Assembly (NCBI RefSeq): GCF_040939455.1
Contig: NC_134104.1
Span: 139,970,501-140,034,500, forward strand
Direction of reading: 5' to 3'
From: Microcebus murinus
Lineage: Eukaryota > Chordata > Mammalia > Primates > Cheirogaleidae
Length of the DNA stretch: 64,000 nt
Each line of letters begins with the position of its first letter. Position 1 is the stretch's first letter. The notes under the pieces were generated by a model that did no database searches, was not told the DNA's origin, and saw only the letters and a program-made list of their open reading frames with translations. The translations under genes were made by a program, and so were the position numbers. Shown here piece by piece: positions 13,013 to 26,687 of the stretch.

Positions 13013-13228
13013 TTAAAATGTGTCAAGTCAGGGCCTGGCGTGGTGGGGTCACGCCTGTGATTCTAGCACTCTGGGAGGCTGAGGCGGGAGGACAACTCAA
13101 GGTCAGGAGTTCAAAACCAGCCTGAGCAAGAGGGAGACCCCCATCTCTACTAAAAAAGGTAGAAGGAAATTAATTGGCCAACTAAAAATATATAGAAAAA
13201 AAATTAAATTAAAATGTGTTAAGTCAGG
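13013..13228 (+). mobile_element. Alu left arm alone, with target-site duplication
   Basis: The body 13033-13208 is an Alu left arm plus lemur-type linker that ends in 'tatatagaaaaaaaattaaa'. A 20-bp duplication (TTAAAATGTGT(C/T)AAGTCAGG) flanks it at 13013-13032 and 13209-13228, so it inserted without a right arm. Confidence 0.9.
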
Positions 13229-13440
13229 AAAGCAAGGGGTGCCAAAGTGGAGTATAATCTTGGAAATACACACAAGAAACTAAGAACAGTGTTCGCTACT
13301 AGGGAGCAGGCAGGGAGGGCCATGGCAAGGAGATCCCACAGGGGGATCCCAGGGACTGGGAGACCTCTCCTCGTCTAACTTTTAGACTTTTCCATTTTTG
13401 AGCCACATCAGTGTGTTACCTTTTTGAGGAATTAAAGTAA

Positions 13441-15160
<1,720 letters not shown>

Positions 15161-15214
15161 AAACTTACCCCAAACTGGGCTACTCCCTCAGCTCCTTAGC
15201 AAGCTTTTCTTGTG

Positions 15215-15775
15215 CATTTGAAATAGGATTTGGTGTTTAAGAGAAATGAAAACATATGCCCTCACAAAAACTGTGCACAAATGTTTATAGCAGCATTATT
15301 CACAATAGTCAAAAATGGAAACAATCCAAATGTTCATCAAACTGACGAATCAATAAGCAAAATGTGGTATATCATGCAATGGAATATTGTTCAGTCATTT
15401 AAAAAAATGAAGTGCCGATACATGCTACAACACGCACCGTGACAACATCATGCTAAATGAAAGAAGCCAGGCACAAAAGGCCACATGTTGCATGATTCCA
15501 TTGGTATGAAGTGTCTAGAATAGGCAAACCGTAGAAACAGTAGATTCGTGGTTACCTAGGCCTCAACGGTGGTCCAGGTGAGAGAGAATGGGGAATCACT
15601 TCTAATGGCTAAGAGGTTTAATCAGGGCGATGACAATGTTCGATTATAAAATTGATTGTGGTGACAGCAGCACAGCTGTGTGAATATACTAAAATCCATT
15701 GAATTGTACACTTTAAATGGTTGAATATATGGTCTATGGATTATATTTCAAGAAAACTTATTTTAAAAATGGGAT
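15215..15775 (+). mobile_element. Old L1 3' end (ORF2 end and 3' UTR)
   Basis: The order 'tatagcagcattattcacaa', 'caatccaaatgttcatcaac'-like text, 'gcaatggaatattgttcagt', 'gaagccaggcacaaaaggcc' and 'attgaattgtacactttaaa' is that of an L1M 3' end in sense. Confidence 0.8.
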
Positions 15776-16297
15776 TTGATTTGCACATGATGTCCCAAGA
15801 TATGCCCATATGTTGTCATGGGCATTTATTTATTTTATTTCTTGCAGCAGGGGGTTTGGGGTCTGCTAGGTAATATGAGGGAAGAAGGAGAGGTAACTTA
15901 AATTTCACTTTTGAAACTCGATGTAAACGTCGTTTCTTGCCCCCCCCCCCCAAATCACCTGTATAACAGTAGAGACTTTGTTTGCCCCTGTGATCTTATT
16001 TTACTTCCAGTTCTTCATTCGGGGTTATGACAGTTGTTCTTTAGCAGATAATAGCTTCCTTCCTTCCCCACCCACCCCCTCAAACTTATTTTAAAGCATC
16101 TTTGTACTCCCTGGGCGACAGTCAATGAGTTTTCCTTTTCTGGAGTTTTCCTGTGTCGGAAATTGCTTCGGTCATCAAATAACAGCGCCAGTATCGGCTA
16201 AAGACAGGCCCTTTTATTTATACGACCCAACAAGCAGACAGGGTTTAAAAATAACACCCAAGTCAGTGGTGGCTTTTCCTGCGGGTGAAGCAGCGGG
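15776..16297. other. Intron 1, unique stretch with C-run
   Basis: It has an 11-12 bp C tract at about 15940. From about 16100 the sequence becomes richer in CpG and free of recognised repeats, leading into the inverted repeat at 16298. Confidence 0.5.
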
Positions 16298-16346
16298 ACC
16301 AGCGTTGTTTCCCAGGGAAACGCGACACTGGTTAAACAACGCTGGT
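16298..16346. repeat. Perfect 13-bp inverted repeat with inner palindrome
   Basis: The arms ACCAGCGTTGTTT (16298-16310) and AAACAACGCTGGT (16334-16346) are exact reverse complements separated by 23 nt. Nested inside is a 15-bp palindrome, GTTTCCCAGGGAAAC (16307-16321), which resembles an RFX-type X-box (GTTNCC...GGNAAC). It could be a protein-binding site or a remnant of a transposon; the role is unknown. Confidence 0.7.
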
Positions 16347-16558
16347 TGATCTAGACGAAGAAGCTCAGGTCATAAGCCAGCTTGTGCACTTGAAAAACTG
16401 CTGAATGTAGAAAATGGTGGTGGGAGGACCAAGCTCGCAGAGTACATGCTTGTGGCGCTGGCCTGCGCATGTGCGAGTTGACCTCATCCATGGAAGGAAA
16501 CCCTGACTCTTGCAATGAAATGTTAGGGTGGGGAGGAAAGTGCCCCCTCAACCATGGT

Positions 16559-16894
16559 TTTTTTTTTTTTTTTTTTTTTTTTTTTGAGACAGAGTCTCTC
16601 TTTGTTGCCCAGGTGAGTGCCATGGCGTCAGCCTAGCTCACAGCAACCTCAAACTCCTGGGCTCAAGCGATCCTCCTGCCTCAGCTTCCCGAGTAGCTGG
16701 GACTACAGGCATGCGCCACCATGCCCGGCTAATTTATATATATATATGTTAGTTGGCCAATTAATTTCTTTCTATTTATAGTAGAGACAGATCTCGCTCT
16801 TGCTCAGAGCTAGTTTCGAACTCCTGACCTCGAGCAATCCACCCGCCTCGGCCTCTCAGAGTGCTAGGATTACAGGCGTGAGCCGCTGCGCCCG
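16559..16894 (-). mobile_element. Lemur-type Alu
   Basis: This antisense Alu has a 27-T tail complement and the lemur-type linker. No clean target-site duplication was found. Confidence 0.93.
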
Positions 16895-16938
16895 AGCTTC
16901 AGCTGTGTTTGATATGAAGGGAAATTGTGGCTGGAATC

Positions 16939-17161
16939 TGCTAAATCAGGAGTTGGCACAGCACAGCCTGGGGACCAGCTCTGGCCTGCTGCCTGTTTGG
17001 GGAAGTTTTTGTTCAAACACAGCCATGCTCATTTGTTTACAGATTGGCCACTCTCAGCCTTCAGCAGCAGAGACGAGTGAGTGCCACTGTCTGTCCTACA
17101 AGACCTAAACCGTTTAGTGTCTGGCCCTGTCTGAGAAGAAGTGTGCTGGCCAGTGCTAAAT
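16939..17161 (+). mobile_element. MER1-type hAT MITE with 8-bp duplication
   Basis: The element 16947-17153 begins CAGGAGTTGGCACAGCACAG and ends GCTGGCCAG. An exact 8-bp duplication TGCTAAAT flanks it (16939-16946 and 17154-17161), as hAT elements produce. Confidence 0.85.
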
Positions 17162-19690
17162 GAGGGAGTTCCTTTTCCGTGGGAGTCCCAGAAGAGGCCT
17201 TCATTCATGGTACTTGGAATTCGGACCTGCTGTGTGTGAGAGAGGGAAACTACAGGTCCCAGAGCTGTACAGCTAGGGGTTCAAGAACCCAAGTAGGCAT
17301 GCAGTCTAATTCGGATTATTCTGGCATGGTGTCTTGGCTGTGCATTCATCAGATAACCTGCCTTTGTCTTTTCTCCCTGGAGTAGTCAGGAAGGCAATCA
17401 TTTGATCGTCTTTCAAATATTCCTTAGTGGTGTTTATTACTCATAGGAGCATTTGGAGTCAGAGAGGAGCAGGCATGGGACTAATTTACATGTTGCTTCT
17501 AAAGAAAGAAGTTGCATGACACCAACTTTAAATATGTTTCCCCATGGGGTCAACCTCCTCATGGATTGATACCCTAAGTAGCTTCCTGGCTGGGCCACTT
17601 TTAATGCTGCCCTGACTATGAATACCTATTGAGTTCTTTGCTCACAATGGTTTGTGGGAATTGGCAGCCCTTCTCTCTACATACGGTGGCAGTGGGAATG
17701 GCCTTGTTCCCTTACTGTGCTATCCTCCCACCCCTGTTCCGCCCTAGCCATGGCTACAGTCGGTCCAGGAGTGGGTGTCTGACCCAAGTTGAGCCAATCA
17801 TAGTGTTGCCCAGGGAATTAGACTTGGGACTGAGTTGCTGTCGTCTGTCTCTCTTGTAAATGATCAGCATGCTAACATTTACATCATGGGTGGCCTTTTT
17901 CTTCCATGTGGCTGGGATACAGAGAAATCCAGGGACAGCAGAGGGGGACATCTTGCATTCATAGCATCTTGATATATCTTGGTTCCTGCTTCTCCAAAGT
18001 GGACCTTTCAGAGGCTGGGTGAGGACCTCATGGAGAGCTATACAGGCTCTCACTGTAGACCTCAGCCCAGGTGACAGCCCTGAGGCCTGGCCTTCCATGC
18101 AAGCAAGCAGGCAGTGAGATCTAGCCTGGCAGTTATCAAAGGACCCAAGGATGCCACAGCCAAGGGGAGAGGATAGTCAGATGCTTTGGTGCTGAGACTG
18201 GGAATGAGTCCTCCTAACTGCACACTGGCAGCTTCCAAGCTCCTGAGGCCAGCCTGGCTGGGGGCAGAGGTGGGGACAGCTGGGCAGCTGTCCTGGGCCT
18301 GTTCTGGTAGCTTTCCACCAGCCACCCATCTGTTCGGCTTCCCGTCCTCAGTTCACTTCCTGGAGATGTATTCACAGGTCTCTGGGAATGAGTAACAGCA
18401 TTAAAACCACCATTTCCACCTTTTCCCCTCACTCTCTTTCTCCATCTTAGGTAGTCTACAAAAACAAGCTTGTTTTACTCTATGCATAAAAAGTATATTT
18501 TTAACTTAATGCCAGCATGGCTGCACTTGGATTCGCACACTTTGTAACTTTTTCCCATAATGTAATCCTGTATAACTTTTACCCATTACAGTCCTTCCAC
18601 ATAAATAGTTCCATGTTGCTCTTGAACCAGAGACTGGTCATCACAGACTTTCCTTGGGGGTCAGGGGACTCCCGAGAGATCTGTAACAAAACCCCCTTCC
18701 TGCTCAGGTTTGCCCAGAAGGTGTCTATGACCTGGAGTCTGAACTGTCACATCCCTTTCTGGCATCTCGAGCATAACTCAAAAGAGATGGCCGAAGATCT
18801 TATAAGTGAGTGCAGCCTCTGGAGATCCTGCCTGTATACCTGCTGCCAGCATTGGGCGAGTTGCTGACATAGCCTCTGTTTCTCCACGTTGAAAACGTGG
18901 TTAAAGTTACTGACGTCATCGAGTTGTCTCGGAGATGGGTGGTGATTTCTCAGAAGCCTGTGATGGGGACTCACGGAATTCTGGCTGTTTCCCTTTTTTT
19001 CCTCTGTAAAATGTGATACAGACCAAGGCCAAGACTGGTCAGTTCTGCTGGTTGCTAACAGCCCTGTGTGAATGGCTTTCAAACTGTTGAAGTGAATTTG
19101 GGAGATGGCTGGCAAACTTTGATGTGCCAACCCTTGGGGTTTCTATAGCTAATCCAGTCTGCTGAGCTTCATTCTTCCATGTGGACCCCTTCCTTCGTGG
19201 CCACCGTATTTCACAGTTGACTTCACCAGTGGTTTGCAACATCACCTATTACCCCCATTGATGTAAGAACAACAAAGTAGAGAGTCTGGTTGTGAAGCCG
19301 TTTGCTTAGAATGTAAAAACATTTCTCCAGTCTGATAGCCAGTTCTGAAAACACACTTCTGTCCAAAAATGCTTTTAAATTATCCCCTGAGAAAAAAAAT
19401 GTTCTATGGGCTTTCTCTCTCCAAAAGAGAATATGGACTTGTTATAAATATTATCACTACCTGTTTGTTAGAATTTGAGCAGGCAGGTTTTTTTTTTTTT
19501 GTCCACATTAGGCAAGCTGCTGATTTAGTGTAATTATCTCAGGTTTATTGGCTTGTTGTGGGTATGTGCTTTTCTTACATAAAACTATGCCATGCCTCGC
19601 TGAGAGGGTGAAGACGGTAGCAGATGGTCTCATTTTCCTCCTTCAGGGAATTATTACTGCTAGACTTATCTAAGGAAAAGGGAGGCTGGG
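17162..19690. other. Intron 1, long stretch without recognised repeats
   Basis: About 2.5 kb without an Alu, L1 or LTR I can identify, which is long for this window. Overlapping frames on both strands (for example 17754-18098 and 18747-19130) show no domain. It may contain conserved regulatory DNA, but this cannot be judged without alignment. Confidence 0.5.
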
Positions 19691-19699
19691 GTCTTCCGC

Positions 19700-20560
19700 A
19701 TCATCTTGTCCAGGAAAGAGCTTGGTGATACAGGGGAGGCAAAATTGCTCCCTCCACCCCCATCCAGCTGGGCCTGGGAATTAAATTGACAGCAGGCTGA
19801 TGAACAGGAGAAAAGCATACAGATTTCTACATGGGAGCTGCATTGGAAAACAAAGACCCAAGGAAGTAGCAAAGCCTAAATGCTTATATATGAGGTTGCA
19901 CAAAAACGGGCTATTGTGGAAAAGTCACTGAAGTTATAAGGAGAGACCAAAGGAAGATAAGAGTTATGTTAGCAAGGTCTGTTTATACAGAATTCTCTTG
20001 GCCTCAACTCCCCATCTCTGGTGATAAGGATATTTCTTTCCTCCTGGTTCAAGGAGGGGATCTTTTTTTTTTTTTTTTTTGAGACAGAGTCTCGCTTTGT
20101 TGCCCAGGCTAGAGTGAGTGCCGTGGCGTCAGCCTAGCTCACAGCAACCTCAAACTCCTGGGCTCAAGCGATCCTCCTGCCTCAGCCTCCCAAGTAGCTG
20201 GGACTACAGGCATTCGTCACCCTGCCCGGCTAATTTTTTGTATATATTAGTTGGCCAATTAATTTCTTTCTATTTATAGTAGAGACGGGGTCTCGCTCTT
20301 GCTCAGGCTGGTTTCGAACTCCTGACCTCGAGCAATCCGCCCGCCTCTGCCTCCCAGAGAGCTAGGATTACAGGCGTGAGCCACCGCGCCCGGCCAAGGA
20401 GGGCATCTTTTACATGGGAGTTTTAGCTCCTGCTTTCAGGAAGAAAAGAGGGAAATCAGAGCACGCCTCTTGCACCCACTATTTTTCAAATGCCTTTAGC
20501 TCAAAATAATCCTTATGCCACAGTGACATATTTCGGGGTAGCATATTCTGCCTTCCTTCA
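19700..20560 (-). repeat. Probable old LTR-like repeat broken by an Alu
   Basis: The sequence from 'ttaaattgacagcaggctga' through 'aagacccaaggaagtag' to 'gccacagtgacatatttcgg' reads like an old ERV-class LTR in reverse that I have seen in other primate loci. It is continuous across the Alu at 20067. The family is not certain. Confidence 0.4.
20051..20411 (-). mobile_element. Lemur-type Alu with target-site duplication
   Basis: The antisense Alu 20067-20395 is flanked by AAGGAGGG(G/C)ATCTTTT at 20051-20066 and 20396-20411. It splits the surrounding LTR-like repeat. Confidence 0.94.
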
Positions 20561-21107
20561 GTGCACAGTGTAAAATCTAGCTCACTTGGCAACAGCATCT
20601 TAGTCCAGTTTTCATGGGAGCACTGATTTATGACATCCCCAGTAGGTCATTAAATGCCTATTTAAATTGTGAAATAGAGCAAGAGGTGCTTCAGTGTAAC
20701 TCTGTTACAGAAAAAAAAAAAAGTTCCAATAATAGAGATGCCTTATTATTGGCATGCTTAAAAAAGCCTCCACAATTGTTCTTCAGATAAAAGGCCACGC
20801 TGAGCCATGAATTATCAGCTTGTTCCTAGAGTAGGGGAGGGGGACTTCTCTTTTTTTAAGACTTAATGGAATGGAAATGTCACAGTAGGCGTCTAAATTA
20901 ACAAGCCTTCTTTCTATAAGCCTGGGCTTTATCAAGGTTTTCAACCAAAATATTCCAAACCTTTGAGAGTAAACTTACTCTGTCTGGGGTCTAAAGGTGA
21001 GGCCTGAAACTGCCCAGGTTAAATTTCTGTTTGAAGTTTTATGTCTTATTTTTCAAATTCCTGTGAGCTATCTTCTTCCCTACAATATTTCTGGTTTTCA
21101 TTTTCTA
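20561..21107. other. Intron 1, no recognised feature
   Basis: No repeat or coding signal was recognised. Confidence 0.5.
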
Positions 21108-21275
21108 TTTTCTTTCTTTTCTTTTATTTGAGACAGAGTCTCACTCTGTTGCCTGGGCTAGAGTGCAATGGCATCATCATAGCTCACTGCAGCCTCAAAG
21201 CCCTGGGCTCAAGTGATCCTCTTGCCTCAGCCTCCTGAATAGCCGACAGCTATGCACCAACACACCTGCCTGATT
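21108..21275 (-). mobile_element. Free Alu-like monomer
   Basis: The antisense monomer has 'gcaatggcatcatcatagct' and 'cactgcagcctcaaagccct', an arm of older Alu or FLAM-C type. No second arm is attached. Confidence 0.7.
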
Positions 21276-23162
21276 TTCAATGAAAAGTTACTTATTTCTG
21301 TATGATAGTACTTAACTTTTGCCCTATCTCACCCCAAAATCTTTGAATAAAATTGCTCCATACTCCACTGTCAGGTCACCAAGATTAGTTGTGCTCTGCA
21401 CAAACTCCTTCCTGTCACTAGATAGTCGCAAAGGAGGCCCCAAGGGGCCAGCAGCTGACTATAAAATGCCAGCTGAGCAGTTGAACCCACCAAGGGGAGG
21501 GATATTACTCTCCCAGGAGCAGTGGTAGTCAGTGGCATCAACCAGGATGGGGGCACTTAATGGGACTTGTGAAATATCCAGCGCAGAACAACGGGCTTGG
21601 GACCTTCTCTCAAAAATGCAGGTCTTTACTCCTAAGATGAGGCAAAGGCAGCCAGGAAAGGGAGAAGCCAGCCTGCAGGGCTCCTCCGTATGCCATGAGT
21701 CCCCTGGTCTTCCGGGCAACATCCCATGGAAACAAACCTCCTGCTCACTATTCTCGCTCGATTACACGACTGCTTCTCCCGGTACCGCCATTGCCAAGGC
21801 AGATTTTGAAGATGTGCCAGCTCTGAAACACTGATGCCAGAGTAGCTTTCCAAAAATACCTCTGGTTCCATCACCTTCTGCTCGATGAATAAAATCTGAA
21901 CCCCTTAACCCCCCATGCCAGGCTCTCTGTGGCGTAGCCCCAACCACCCTCTATATCTCACAGCCCCATGGCCTTCTACCCCCATCCTCAAAGCAGAGAG
22001 GTTCAAAACTCCAGCTCCATTCCTGCCAAGAGTACAGCTCCTCACACTGAGTCCCTGGCCTTTCTGAGGCAGTTGATGCTCTCTGCTCAGAGAAACTGTA
22101 GTTTCTTGGTCCCCCTGAATTATGTGGCAAGTCTTGATGTGATTCCACTTCCTTGACTCTCACCCTTGGCTTCGTTGCAGTGTTAGTTTTCTATTTGTTT
22201 TATCTCCCTGGCCACACTAAGTATTCTTCATGGGAAGGGGCTGTGTCATCTTTCTTGCATGCGTTGGCCTCGTGCAAGGCCTCTTTGGTTGTCCTGGTGT
22301 CCTGTAACCTTAGTGACACTCATTCAGCTGCAGGAAGAATGAAAAAATAGGGTTTTTCACAGATGTGCTATATAAATAGATGCAATCCAGGAAAACTCAA
22401 GTTTACATGGAGACTAAATTAGGAAGCAATTATCCTCCCAAATAGGATTTTCACGTCCTCTTGTGAATAGCACTTTTCTAAGGCTTTTAAAATAAATTTT
22501 GATTTATAGCAACTTGATAACATCTTATAGAAAAAAAGCTCTTAAAATGTTGGAGCTTACCTAGATTTAAAAACGTAGTTGTTGATGCATTTTTAAAAGA
22601 TATTAGAAGGAAAATATTGATGGCTATTACATTTAAAAAGAAAACATAACTCTTACAAGTCAATAATTCATCATCTGCCGAGGAGGATTTTATTTTTAAG
22701 GAATTGCCCTACTTTGATTGCCTGAAGGTTTTGATTTTTCTCCTCCTAGAATGTAGTTTGGATTTGATATTTGCAAACAAAATTACATTTTTCTTAGTTA
22801 CAAAACACCAGATTCAGGACATGAGGGGCTTTGGAGGACAATTAGAAAGTTCCATTCCCATCTGCCAAATTATTAATATATTAGCTGTGTTACAGCCTCT
22901 CCTAGTACTAATTATAGGTCAAAATTTCACTTTTTTATATGTCAGGTCACAAAGATTGAAGTGTGGAAAATATCGATAGGAGAGACTGCCTGAACAGTCT
23001 TCAGTAATATGTTAAATTGGCCTTCTCCATGTGGATTTTTTTCTATTGTAGAAATAGATGAACTTATAATCAGTGAATTTTAGAACTTGGGAATATGTAT
23101 TTATATCTGTATGCTATAAAGGTATGTGATCCTTGCCATCCAGAAAGTAACATTTAATTGTT
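21276..23162. other. Intron 1, no recognised feature
   Basis: About 1.9 kb without a repeat I recognise. The several overlapping 60-100 residue frames at 21319-22350 on both strands contradict each other and show no domain. The last part (22400-23160) is AT-rich. Confidence 0.5.
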
Positions 23163-24299
23163 TTTAAAAGATCAACAGAATTGACAAACCCTTAGCTAGA
23201 CTAAGAAAAAAAAAGACTCAACAAAAATCAGAAATGAAAGACAAGACATTACAACTGATGCTACAGAAATCAAAAGGATCATAAAAGACTACTGTGAACA
23301 ATTTTACACAACAAATTGGATAAGCGAGAAGAAATGGATAAATTTCTAGAGACATACAACCTACTAAGTATGAATCACAAAGAAATAAAAAATCTGAACA
23401 GACCTTTAACGAATAAAAAGAATGAATCAGTAATCAAAAACCTCCCAACAAAGAAAAGCCCAGAGCCAGAAAATTCTAGCAAACATTTAAAGAAGAATTA
23501 ACACCAATCCTTGTAAAACTCATCCCCCAAAATTGAGGGAACATTTCCAAAATGATTCTAGGAAGGCAGCATTACCCTGATACCAAAATCAGACAAAGAT
23601 ATGATAAGAAAACTGCAAACCAATATCCCTGATGAATATTTATGCAAAAATTCTGAATAAAATACTAGGAAACTAAGTTCAACACAGTAAGAGGACTACA
23701 CTTGGATCATGTCCAAGTGAGATCCATTCCTGGAATGCAAAGATGGTAAAACATATGAAAATTGATCGATGTAATACATATTAACAGAATAAAGGACAAA
23801 ACCCACATGATTATCTCAGTCCATGCAGAAAAGGCATTTGACAAAATCTAACACCTTTGCATGATTAAAAACACTCAACAAACTAAGAACAGGAATAAAA
23901 AGAAATTGCCTCAACATAATAAAGAGCATTTATGGCAAGCCCACAGCTAACATCATACTCAATGGTAAAAAACTGAAAGCTTTTTGGTGAAGATCTGGAA
24001 CAAGACAAAGATGCCCATTTTTGTAGAATAGGTACTATCACCACATCGATTCAACATAGGAATGGAAGTCCTAGCCACACCATTTAGGCAAGAGAAAGAA
24101 ATAAAAGGCATCCAAATAGGAAAGGAAAAAATAATTATCTGTGCTCACAGATGACATTGACCTAGTATGTAGAAAACCTAAAGAGTAAATAATTATTTAT
24201 AAATAAACAAATCAGCAAAGTTGCAGGATACAAAAATCAACACACAAAAACCAGTTGGCATTTCTCTATGCTAACAATGAACAATCCAGAAAGGAAATT

Positions 24300-24671
<372 letters not shown>

Positions 24672-25014
24672 ATTTATGATAGAATCAAAGAGAACAAATC
24701 AGGAATAAACTTAACCAAGGAGGTTAAAGACTTATAACACTGAAAACTACAAAACACTGCTGAAAGAAATTAAAGACATAAATAAATGGAAAGACATCCA
24801 TGTTCACAGAGTAGAAGACTTAATATTGTTAAAACATCCATACTTCCAAAAGTGAACTACAGATTCAACGCAATCCCTATCAAAATCCCAATGGCATTGT
24901 TTGCAGAAATAGAAAAAATTCCTGTGGAACCACAAAGGATCCCAGATAGCCAAAACAATCCTAAGAAGGAAGAATAGAGCTATTGGCCTCACACTTCATG
25001 GTTTTTAAAACACA

Positions 25015-25190
25015 GGCTGAGCGCAGTGGCACATGCCTGTAGTCCCAGCTACTTGGGAGGCTGAGGCAGGTGGATTGCTTGAGCCTAGCAGTTCAAGGCT
25101 ATAGGGCGCTATGATTGTGCTGGTGAATAACCACTACACTACTACCTGGGCAAGATGCAAGACCCTTTTTTTTTAAAAAAAAATATATTA
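25015..25190 (+). mobile_element. Fossil left Alu monomer (FLAM-A-like), close to 7SL
   Basis: A single monomer keeps 7SL features that dimeric Alus have lost: 'ctatagggcgctatgattgt' and 'gtgaataaccactacact'. It ends in a T/A-rich tail. It lies within the L1, and a tttttaaaa-type repeat flanks it. Confidence 0.75.
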
Positions 25191-25332
25191 CCAAGCTACA
25201 GTAATCAAAAAAGTATGGCACTGGTATAAAGACCAGTGGAACAGAATAGAGAGCCCAGAAATAAACTCTTGTGTATATAGTCAAATGATTTATAGACATT
25301 GATAGTTTATGATCAACATATGTTATTTATAG

Positions 25333-25446
<114 letters not shown>

Positions 25447-26351
25447 TGAAAAAGAATGAAGTTGAAGTTGAATGCTTACCTTACGTCATATGCAAAAATT
25501 AACTAAAATGGATTATAGACCTAAATGTAAAGCCTGACACTCTAAAACTCCTAGAAGAAAACATAGGGGAAAAGCTTCATGACATTGGATTTGGCAGTGA
25601 TTTCTTGGCTATGACATCAAAAGCAAACAAAAGCATCCAGCAACAAAAGCAAAAATAGATAGGACTACACCAAAAATAAAACTTCTGCGCGGCAAAGGAA
25701 ACAATCAACAGAGTGAAAAGGCAGCTTACAGAATGGAAGACAGTATCTACAAATTATATATCTGATGAGGAATTTATATCCAGAATATATAAAGAACTCT
25801 ATATAACTCAACAAAAAAATCCAATTAAAAAATGGTCAAAAGGCTTAAATAGACATTTCTCAAAAAAAAAAAAAAGTATACAAATGGCCAAAAAGTATAT
25901 GGAAATATGCTCAATATTACTAATCATTAGGGAAATGCAAATTAACCCCCTAATGAGACATTTCCTCATACCGTTACAATGGCCACTGTCAGATAAACAC
26001 AAACTAAGTGTTGGTGAGGGTAACAAAGCAGCCAGTCTCTGAAAATAGAGCCCCTTCGATGGGTCTTCTGCACACTAAGAGGGGAGAGATGCTTAACGAG
26101 ACCACCTTGGTCAGTGATTCTCAAGCTCTGTTGGACCCCGGGGAAGAGAGGTAATTTCCCCACCTGGTTCATGGCACTGTATCCTTGTTGGTCCTCAGAA
26201 GGCCCCTCTTGTTTGATTTGTTGCCTTTTATCCTCATTCCTTACTGCCATCCCCTCCTCCCATGGGCTACCATCATTAATGTATGTTCTTATAAAACAAG
26301 ATGGCTTGGAATGTGTGTGTGCTTTTAATTTACATAGATAGTAGCAGTCTA

Positions 26352-26665
26352 GAGCAGGGGTTGGCAAGCTTTTTCTGCAAAGGGCCAGACAGGAAATATT
26401 TTAGGCTTTATGGGCCATCTGATCTCTGTTTCATCAACTCGTATCATTGGAGCACAAAAGCAGCCAAAGATACAAGTAAATGAATGAGCATGACTGTGTT
26501 CTACTAAAAGTTATAGATACTGAAATCTGACTGTCACATAATTTTTACATGTCACAAAATATTCTTCCTTTGATTTTTTTTTTCCAACTATTTAAAAAAA
26601 ATAAAACCACTGGTAGCTTGTGGACCGTACAAAAGCAGGTAGTGGCCAAACCTGGCCACTGGGTT
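26352..26665 (-). mobile_element. MER1-type hAT element
   Basis: It begins CAGGGGTTGGCAAGCTTTTT and continues 'tgcaaagggccagacaggaa' and 'gtggccaaacctggccac', a MER1 in reverse, with the internal segment retained. Confidence 0.8.
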
Positions 26666-26687
26666 GTAATTGGATGATTCTGCATCT

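Larger units (their letters stand above)
12050..13440 (+). mobile_element. Old L1 3' region broken by three Alu-family insertions
   Basis: The L1-like phrases 'tattgttggtgggaaagtaa', 'cacatacaaagtggtgtggg', 'ctggaaacaaccagaaaatg' and a distal 3' UTR-like part (13240-13440) lie in order, separated by Alus at 12185, 12762 and 13033. Confidence 0.6.
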
